In this document: in pieces, positions 1 to 9,100 of the stretch
Layout: every line of letters begins with the position of its first letter
Numbering within the stretch: position 1 is the first letter of the stretch
Assembly (NCBI RefSeq): GCF_001949145.1
Contig: NW_019091544.1
Location: 321,847 to 337,836, forward strand
DNA: 15,990 nt
Origin: Acanthaster planci
Taxonomy: Eukaryota; Echinodermata; Asteroidea; Valvatida; Acanthasteridae
Reading direction: 5' to 3'
Notes under the pieces: generated by a model
What the model saw: only the letters and a program-made list of their open reading frames with translations
Told to the model about the DNA's origin: nothing
Databases searched by the model: none
Made by a program: the position numbers and the translations under genes

Positions 1-109
1 GTTTTCAGGGCACCAGCCTCTGTTGATGATGGAACTAAGCAACACTACCCATGTTTGGGTACTTTTGGAGGTCCAATTTTCCCCTGGACTGTCCTGGGCA
101 ATTATGATG
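1..109 (+). CDS. NPC1: NPC1-like exon A (partial at window start)
   Basis: Frame starts at base 1. It encodes the end of the middle lumenal domain, with APAS and then [12 protein letters not shown], a block typical of NPC1. It ends in phase 1 before the donor GTAAGT at 110. An AG lies at positions 6-7, but similarity to NPC1 (the APAS block) begins just after it and the frame is open from base 1, so I take the exon as continuing out of the window; a splice acceptor there cannot be fully excluded. Confidence 0.85.
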
Positions 110-3100
110 GTAAGTTAACTCAACTAAACACAATAATAAAGTGAAAGTGAAAGTTTAGAATGTGTCAGGCACATGCACTGCATACATGACATTAATACTA
201 CTTATGCCAGTTTAAAGTATGGAATAGATTTAAGGAACTTAAAATTTAAAGTTTGAGCCGGAATCCTTGGGTTGAGGAATATGGTAGAGCCCTACCATGC
301 AGAGGAGACACCCACATATTGACAGGGTACCCACACTACATGTATATTGAGGGGGATACCCACATCATATTGAGGGGACACCTAGACCGTATTGAGGGGA
401 CACCAAGTCTCTAAGTTTGAACTCTACTGTAGAGACTCTTGTGGGCCAAATTGTTAATAGTTAGAATGTTGTCCACAGCCCTGAGCAGTACATGTACAGT
501 AGGTGATGACAAATAGTATAAATATCTGCATGTACATGTAAAATGTAAGTGGCTGCAAAAGTCAGCATTTATAGTTTACATACCGGTACATGTACATTGT
601 GTAGCTGAGACTTTGGCCCTTGGAGTCCCAACTGCATGTGACTTAGAAAGGACAACTGCCTTTTAAACTGTTAAAGAAAAAATGTTGTTGTTTGTCTTAG
701 TGGTTTTGGACTTTTCATGAAGTTTTGACGTGCAGTTAGTAGTGCTTAAATAAAAATGTGTCTTTTGGCAATATCATGAAAAGTAACTTCCTTTAACGAT
801 GTTGCTTGTAAAATTGAATTTGTGATGTAGAAATCACAAATCCATCCATCTATAAAAACTTCAATCTCTGCGGATTGATTGTTTGCAGTACACAAACCAG
901 ATTTTGTAAGTATGGATAAAACTAATACTTTTTTCAAACTGGCCTTATCTTTTTTCATCTGTGATAAACAGACCATAGTGCAAGGTCTTTGATTAAAATA
1001 AGAGAGATTTTACCTGTCAGAAACATACATGTATGTATTTGGGTTTGCATTGGGTTTAATAGTACATTGGTTAATAGCAATGCAAACAGAATGAGAAGGT
1101 GAAAAGTCAAAAATGTCTTAGTTTGTTTTTTATTCATGAGTTGTATTGCATGTAGAGGTCACATAGATTTTTTCAATACATTTTTAAAATGGATTTCAAT
1201 TTTTTTTGACAAGTAAACACATCGTTCATAGTTAATTTCTGACAGGGAATGTCATGAGAAGGGTTATTGTACATTACCAGGACCTACTTGAGATATATAC
1301 TGGTACATAAACATGTACATGCATGTGTACTTGTACAAATATCTCTGGCCTTATTGTCAGGCAGACAAGAATTCAACTGGCATCCCTGCAGATACCATAT
1401 CCACAGACCAAGGTCCATATTGTATGCCATATCTGAATACACAAGTTCATTATTAGGAGACACAGACACAATGTACAGTACATGTATGCCTAAATTTTAT
1501 GTGCTTGCACATGCACCAGCAAATACCGTACCAGTATTTGACATGCTTGAAAACAACCACATGTATTAATTTTCACAAAATAATGGACATGGGGGGATTT
1601 AAGTATTTGGCATTTCCAGAAATTCAGGAGTCAGAAATACCAGTACTCTTGCTGTGTTTACATTGTGTGGTGTCTTCCTGTTAAAGCTGTTTCATTTCAG
1701 TAAAAGTGCTGTACAACGTCTACTGGTGTACATATACATGTACCAGACAGGTTCATAGGGTTCAGTTATCATAGTTATTGTCAAGAAGAAAAGAAAGTAT
1801 TATGTAAATACCTGTATGTACACGTATTGAAGGTTTTGATGACACTGGTGTCTTCAGCCCGAAGTACCTGTAGAAGGGTAAGATGCAGGTACCCATCTGT
1901 ACATTGTACATCATGTATATTGTACATGTACTCATGTACATGTACATACAGGTGTACTCCATTGTATTCCATTATGTCCATGACTGCTTGTAGGTTTATA
2001 TACATGTACATGTACCGGGGACGGTGTTTATGTATCTGGTTATATTGCTTTATACTTTGAGTTTATTGCTAATCTTTACTTATGGTATTTGCCCCCCAAA
2101 TCATGATATGAAATGTAGTCCACAGTGATTTCATTAATGTACTGGTATTATACGCAATCATCTGCCAAATTATCCAGTATACAGGTATGGTATACAGGTG
2201 TATGAACATGTACATGTACATACATGTTTGTACAGTGTAGTTTGCTATTAAACATGTTAAACATGAACACCCAAATATTGCATGATTTCAGAATTTAACA
2301 TACACATGTGCAGTATGTGCTAACATTTGTTATTTTAACGCAAGTTAGTTTCGTGTTTACCACTTTTTCAATTCAGCAACTATTTTAGGTGTTGGTTTTC
2401 TTTGTTTTCATCTCTCCAATCAGGCCTGTTTTACAACAATGCCACCAGTCTTTCCCTGACTTTTCCTGTCAATAACTATAAGACTGGTGATCCACGCTTG
2501 GAACCGGCTCTTCTCTGGGAGAAAGCTTTCTTGGAGTTCATGAAGAATTATAGCAATCCAAATCTGACCATAGCTTATCAAGCTGAGGTCAGTATGAGTG
2601 ATTTGTTACACTTTATTGAAGAATTTCAAAAAGAAATTAAAAAAGATTGTAATTTTACCAATCTGAGTTGTCTCCAATAAATTTATGCAGTTTTCACACA
2701 ATTTGCTGAAATGTCATGCAACAAGAATGAAAAGAGTAAGAAATTAATGTGTCGTATTCCAGTTGATTTAGCATTCTGTTTTGTATATTTTGCTATGATT
2801 CAGAGATCTATTGAGGATGAGATTGAGCGAGAGAGCTTTTCAGAGGTTTTTACAATTGCTGGTAGTTATCTCCTCATGTTTGGATATGTGGCTATCGTTC
2901 TTGGCAAATTCCCATACAACATCAAGAGACTCTTTGTAAGTACTCGCCAAATTAAATGCATGTACCTGCCTAATTAATCAACTTGTATTTTATTTGGTGC
3001 CAGCTAAACAAAGGCATGTCTTGTGCACATGTACGTGTAGACCAAGCCATTAAGCCCCACTGATGAACATTCTGCCTGTCATAGCTGTCGTACATATGCT

Positions 3101-6100
3101 CGTTGTGTGTTCGACATGCATTTGACACTTGTGCGTAAAACTCTGATGTGTTCACGCTCATGGCTGCAACATGCAATAACAACATTTTAAGAGAAGAAAT
3201 ACATGTTGAGAGTGTAGCATGTGTTCAGTGCCCACATGTGCAGTGGGTGGGGCTAACTGGATCAGTATGTCGGTGCCACCCCAGTGGGTGGGGCTAACTG
3301 GATCAGTATGTCGGTGCCACCCCAGTGGGTGGGGCTAACTGGATCAGTATGTCGGTGCCACCCCAGTGGGTGGGGCTAACTGGATCAGTATGTTAATGCT
3401 GCCTCCAGTGGATTATAATCTACTTGTATGAAATCATGCATTTTTGACTGGTTGGTAGAGCAGCATTTTGTATACTTTCTTTCATTGTACATATAATTTC
3501 TTACAATTTATTTTTCTTTCAGATTGACTCTAAGATTATTCTTGGTCTGTGTGGAGTATTAATTGTCTTGGGATCAGTCTCCTCTTCCATTGGTCTTTTG
3601 GGTTTCCTTCAAGTTCCTGCTACTCTCATTGTTATGGAAGTTGTTCCCTTCCTTGTCCTAGCTGTGGGTGTTGATAACATCTTCATCCTTGTCCAAAAGT
3701 ATCAGGCAAGTATTAGATCATGTGATTCGGATTGGTCATGTGACGAAAAAAGGGCCACATGATCCAAAGTAAAGTTTAATTTTCTGTGGATTTTATCCTT
3801 GTTTGATGATCAATTTTGCTTACAAATTTTATTCTATATGTATATTACAGAGGGATGTACGTTTTCCTGCTGAGGAGAAATATCAGCAAATTGGGCGTGT
3901 CTTGGGTGAGGTGGCTCCAAGTATGCTACTTTCTAGTCTCTCGGAGTCCGTTGCATTCTTTTTAGGTATGTAACCATGATGTTTTAAAGGTAGTTGGAAT
4001 TTCCATAGTAGTTGCCCTTGCAGTAAAGTGGAGACTTGGTCAGATGTGGGCTGTCTGACTGCTTTGGACGTTAACAATGACTGCCTAAACGTACCTGGAT
4101 ATATACAAATGTATAGTTTGTTGTGTCATGTTATCTGCAGATTCATCCTCATCTGTTGTCTAAGAATCTATGATGAATGACATTCTGCTGGTCTATCCAA
4201 TTCAAAGGGAGTTGGAGTTTTGGAGTATCCACAGAGCCAATAACCTGTCGTGCATTCTATTTGACAGGTGCCTTGTCCATCATGCCTGCTGTCAAAGCAT
4301 TCTCTCTCTACGCTGCGGTAGCTGTCCTGATTGATTTTCTCCTTCAGATCACCTGCTTCGTAGCTTTGCTATCCATAGATGCTGGAAGGGAAGAAGTGAG
4401 TTTGTTGTCACTCAGAAGATGTAGACATTTTCAAGGATCTTTCTAAACTCATGATGCGTATTACATTACTGTTGAGTTTTTACTTAAATAAACTGCGAAT
4501 GCAATGATCCAGTGTTGATCCAACAGCAATCAGCCAGGGTATATTACCTGTGTCATTTGCTTATTATTACTTCCTTGATCATAATGGAAGAAGCATTTTA
4601 AGTGGAATCAGTCATGGTTCGGAAAATTCTGTTACACCTGTTGACATCATGACTTGGAAAAGAAATTTTAGGAACAGCACCTGTATATATTGTATGTGTT
4701 CCCCTGTCGCTCCTACATGTATATCCTGAACATTAACCCAGCTCTGTTCAAGTTTGAAGAATCCATCTGGAATTTTTGAAGGGTCTTGAAGGTGTTAATA
4801 GAGTAGATTCAATCACAATTAATTTATATTGGCTTGATAGCATTTGAAATTGTCAAAAAACACTGTATCAGGAATTTTTTTTAATAGTTTTAATGTTTGA
4901 AGATCTTTATGACTTGCAGAAAAATCGTCTGGATGTCTTGTGTTGTGTGAAACTAAAAAGTGCTGGCAAATCTCACAAACATTCTGGGGTGCTGCACCAA
5001 TTGTTTGAGAAGTTCTATGCACCGTTTCTCATGTTCACACCCATCAGAGTACTTGTGGTAAGTAATAGTTTCTAGTTTTTTTAGTAGAAGCACTGGCAAG
5101 TTGGATTTAGTCAAGAGTGAAACTTAAGCTTTGTGTTGACAGTGTGATGATATCAGTTCTGTGTATTTTATGTATACATGTAGCTTTAATATTGAATGTC
5201 ACCTAGCACACACTCATTGTCTTGAAAGGATTTAACTTGTGATCTCGTGAGGTAATGACAGTAGCACAATGTTCCATTCACAGGGAAAGATTTGTTTTCA
5301 TCAGTGTTCATAATCACTATCAAACTCACAGTTTTGAGGCTTCAAGATAGAAAGCACTTGCCTTCCAAATTGTAACCTAATTCTAACTTACTATAGTATT
5401 CTAATCCCAGAATGAATTTGTGTTTCTTACCAGGTAATGGTCTTTGCATTCATGGCTTTCATGAGTGGGTTTTTGATTACTGAAGTCAAGATTGGATTGG
5501 ATCAGAAGCTGTCGATGCCTCATGTAAGTTGACAGGTTTCTTCTCTGTCAAAATGTGTAAGGAACCCAGGGAGATTGAAATAAGTGATACAGCTGAACAC
5601 TTTTAACATGAGTACGCTTGAGACGAAATCACTCTTACTTTAAGCATATTTTTTCAGTCCCATTCAAAATGTTTACATTCCTGTGAGAGAAAACTTACCT
5701 AATATGAGTTGTGCTAAGACTAGATGAGCACTTTTGCTTAACTTGAATTGTCCAAACCCATTGTCAACAGCATTTTTCTAACAAGTCCAATCTGAAAACA
5801 CCTCTTCAGAAGCTTAATCCCAGTAAATCATGAAGGAGCCCTTCAGTAATCCTCAAATAATGCTAATCTGTTTGGCAATTCACGCTGCAGTTTTACTGCT
5901 GAAGGCTTGGCAACTCTGTGCTTTGTACCGGGGGGGGGGCTTTATTCAAAACAACATTGTGTGTTGTGAGTCAGGCTGTCAAAGGAATTTCAATCACAGT
6001 GGGTCTTGCCCAAAAGATGCGTTTTATATTTAAAATGAATAAACCTGACTCCAAAAGCATAAATGGGAGAAAAGTTAGATACCAAGGACAACAAATGTAC

Positions 6101-9100
6101 AAATGAGCCTGCTGTATTCACTTTAGCTTGTTCTTTGGGAATATAAGCAGGTGCATTTTTCACAGGTGGTCTTATGTCTATCGCACTCCTTTCAATATTT
6201 AACTTATCTCATCAAACACCCCACCCCTGTTAATTGAAAGAAAATTTGAATGTTTTAGAAATTAAAGCCTTCCTAAGTTCCCTTCCTTCAGTTAACCCCT
6301 GTCCCACATCCCTGTTTCAAAATAAACTTGCACAACCATTTCACACAGTTAGTCATGAAATTAAAAATAAGAGTTACCATTCCGTAAATTTAAAGAACGT
6401 TTTTACAGAATAGATCCCGTCTTGCAATTACAAACAGAAACAAAAATAAGTGTCCCCAATTCCAATGCCCTCTTACATCCAGTCCTTACATGCAATCACT
6501 GGTTCTCAAGTTGAATAAACCTTTAATTACGTGCAGCAGTGGGTACCAGTTTACAAGCATGTTGGTTGCAGGTACTGTTTTGCTGCATGGCAGTGCGGCC
6601 AGCACACAAACACTTTGTTCTTTATAGTTGCTTCATTTCGGCAGACGGTCCATTCCACGGATTGTTTCATTGAACGTGTAGGCCTATTCCAAATCTTTTT
6701 TTTATTCATTCAAATCATATTGATTAATATAATTTTAAAATTTAGTAAAAAGATAAATGTTGTATTTTATATCTATTACTTACACATTACCTGTACAGTA
6801 CATTGTGTAATACTACACTTACTCCTGCATGATGCCAGGCTATGATTGGGATAATCAAAATTTGTGTAACAAGAGGTTCACAATAAGACAAAGTTTTTTG
6901 GAAAGTCCCTTTGAGCTTGTATTAACAATGCTATTAATTGCTTTTAATTTCTGCAGGATTCCTACATGCTGGCATATTTTGGGAACCTATCTTCACATTT
7001 CAACAGTGGTCCACCTGTTTATTTTGTGATTCGTGATGGTTTTAATTATACCAGTGAGGAGAGTCAGAATAAGATTTGTGGAGGCTCTGGCTGTAATGCA
7101 GACTCCTTGACATCACAAATTTACATTGAATCACAAATATCAAATGCGTGAGTGTATTTTTGTTTGGTTGTTCGGTTTTAATAGTTCTTCCAAGTAAATC
7201 ATTAGTAATTCCAAGTAATTCTTCCAAGCAAGCTCTGTGAATAATAAAAAGTTCTTTTAGTAAACTCACAAGTTTTAGAACATGATTTTTGGATGATTGT
7301 GTCTCTAACACATTTTTCTTTGGATGTTTGTTTCAGCTCCTATATTGCTGTACCTGCGTCATCTTGGATCGATGATTTTTTCTCGTGGTTGGCCCCATCT
7401 AAAGTTGGATTTCCCTGCTGCATGTACTACAAAGACAATGGAACATTTTGTCCTTCAACAGGTACATGTACAAATAAAGGCTACATACATAACCACATTA
7501 TCTTTGTAGGGAATCAGCATAAGAATTCAAAATAGAAACTTTGTTCTTTGCCCATTCTTTGTTTGAAGGATCTTTTTGTGAGTTCACTTTTTCTTGCCTT
7601 GTTGACTGTTGTAATGGTTTTTATTGTAATTTTTCATTTTAGGGCCAAGAGAAAACTGTGTGCCATGCCGCAGCTCAGCTCACCAATTTGCAAGACCAAC
7701 TTCTGAGGAATTTGAAAAGTTCCTTCCATTTTTCCTTGAAGATGATCCTGGATTTAAATGTAGCAAGGGGTATGTGTGAAAGACTGTCCTAACTAAATTA
7801 CCTTGTATACTTAGATGTATGCAGAAATAAAAAGGGAAATGAATTTCAGAGCCAAATATTTAGGAGTTATAAACAATGATTCATGTGTTTTGGACCTGCT
7901 CTGAATTTGATGAATTGATGTTTATGTTTCGGTCTTTGGATCTACCCTGAATTTGCTGAATGGTTTTGGTTTGTTTAAATTTTGTAGAGGACATGCAGCA
8001 TATGGATCAGGTGTGAAGTTCACAGATAAAACCAAGAAACAAGTAAAAGGTAAAGCTACATTAACTTGTCTCTTTCATTGATCAAGACAATTTTGCATCA
8101 GTTTCTTTCAATGTTGGTTTGTTTATGCAAATATCTTCACTGCTCTCTGAACTGATTAAGTCAGGTTGTGAATCTATAAAACAAATGTCAACCTGTCAAG
8201 TATGAGGGAGTTCAGCATTATCTGCATGTGTTCATTGTTTTTGAAGTCAGAGGGGCATACTGTTTCTGCCTTGTCCTGTCTGTATGTGTGTGTAATCTCA
8301 TCAAACGTATTGCGTTTCAGCCTGAAAGGTCAAACGTAAAGGTCATAATGGGTAAACAATTAAGACTATTCTTGTTTGTGATTCCAAATCAAAGTTATAG
8401 CTTTAGGCCTGGGCTCGGTGGGTCATTTGTGTTTGTCAGCACACCATTGTTGTTTTTGATTTTCATGATTACTTAAACTCTTGATGACATTTTAACCTAC
8501 GTTGTACATGCAAGACCTACGTAATGAGAGACAAGATGACATAATACCCTGCTTAGTGCATCCCATGCCATATTTGCCCAAATCTGGGTGTGGATTCAGT
8601 ATACCCAACCAAAAGGATAGCGATTACTCCATTGATACACAAACCAGATACTGCCCACTGCTGATTCTCTAGCTCCATGTAACTCACCAGCTGCTTGTGT
8701 CTTCTTGTTATTGCACAGCATCTTACTTCCAGAGCTACCACACTGTTCTGCGAAATTCTGATGATTTCACCAATGCTCTAATCCATTCAAGACAGGCAGC
8801 TGCAAATATCACCAAAATGATGAATGGCCCTGATACTGATCCTAAATTTGATGTTTACCCTTACAGGTGAGAGTATTAAACCATTGAATATTGCCCTCAA
8901 AAAACACCTCTTGTTGGTTCTGTATCCTGATTGGCTGAAACATGGTCACGTGATGTTCATTAAAATAGACTAGGGCATGAAATTTGCATCAATGTGAACT
9001 GGCTTGCATGCCAAGACTTCGTGTTTGCATATTTCCTTGAATTCTGGAGTATAGCCCACTCAGGCCTTATACTTCGACTGGTTAAAGCACCCTCACTTGA

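Larger units (their letters stand above)
110..2423 (+). other. NPC1 intron 1 (2314 b), repeat-rich
   Basis: This GT-AG intron is the largest here and contains no gene I can support. It holds a 7-bp hairpin (281-287 with 292-298, ATGGTAG/CTACCAT), a degenerate tandem repeat (about 303-410), and many TACATGTACA-type palindromes. The short open frames within it on both strands are made of these repeats and are not credible genes. Confidence 0.8.

Noticed and set aside
1762-2060. overlapping small frames on both strands rich in Met, Tyr, Cys and Thr
   Set aside because: They are translations of the self-complementary TGTACA repeats, which stay open in several frames by composition.
3241-3405. 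CRISPR-like array
   Set aside because: The units are directly adjacent with no unique spacers, and the setting is an animal intron; it is a minisatellite.
3710-3711. GT at 3710 as the donor of intron 4
   Set aside because: It shifts the frame and leads to a stop in the next exon, whereas the GC donor four bases earlier keeps the conserved YQ-RD junction.
6531-6845. 104-codon open frame in intron 8
   Set aside because: AT-rich, with phenylalanine- and isoleucine-rich translation typical of T-rich intron DNA; no family recognised.
7183-7232. short direct repeats TTCCAAGTAA in intron 9
   Set aside because: Three approximate copies of about ten bases, too short and AT-rich to distinguish from chance.
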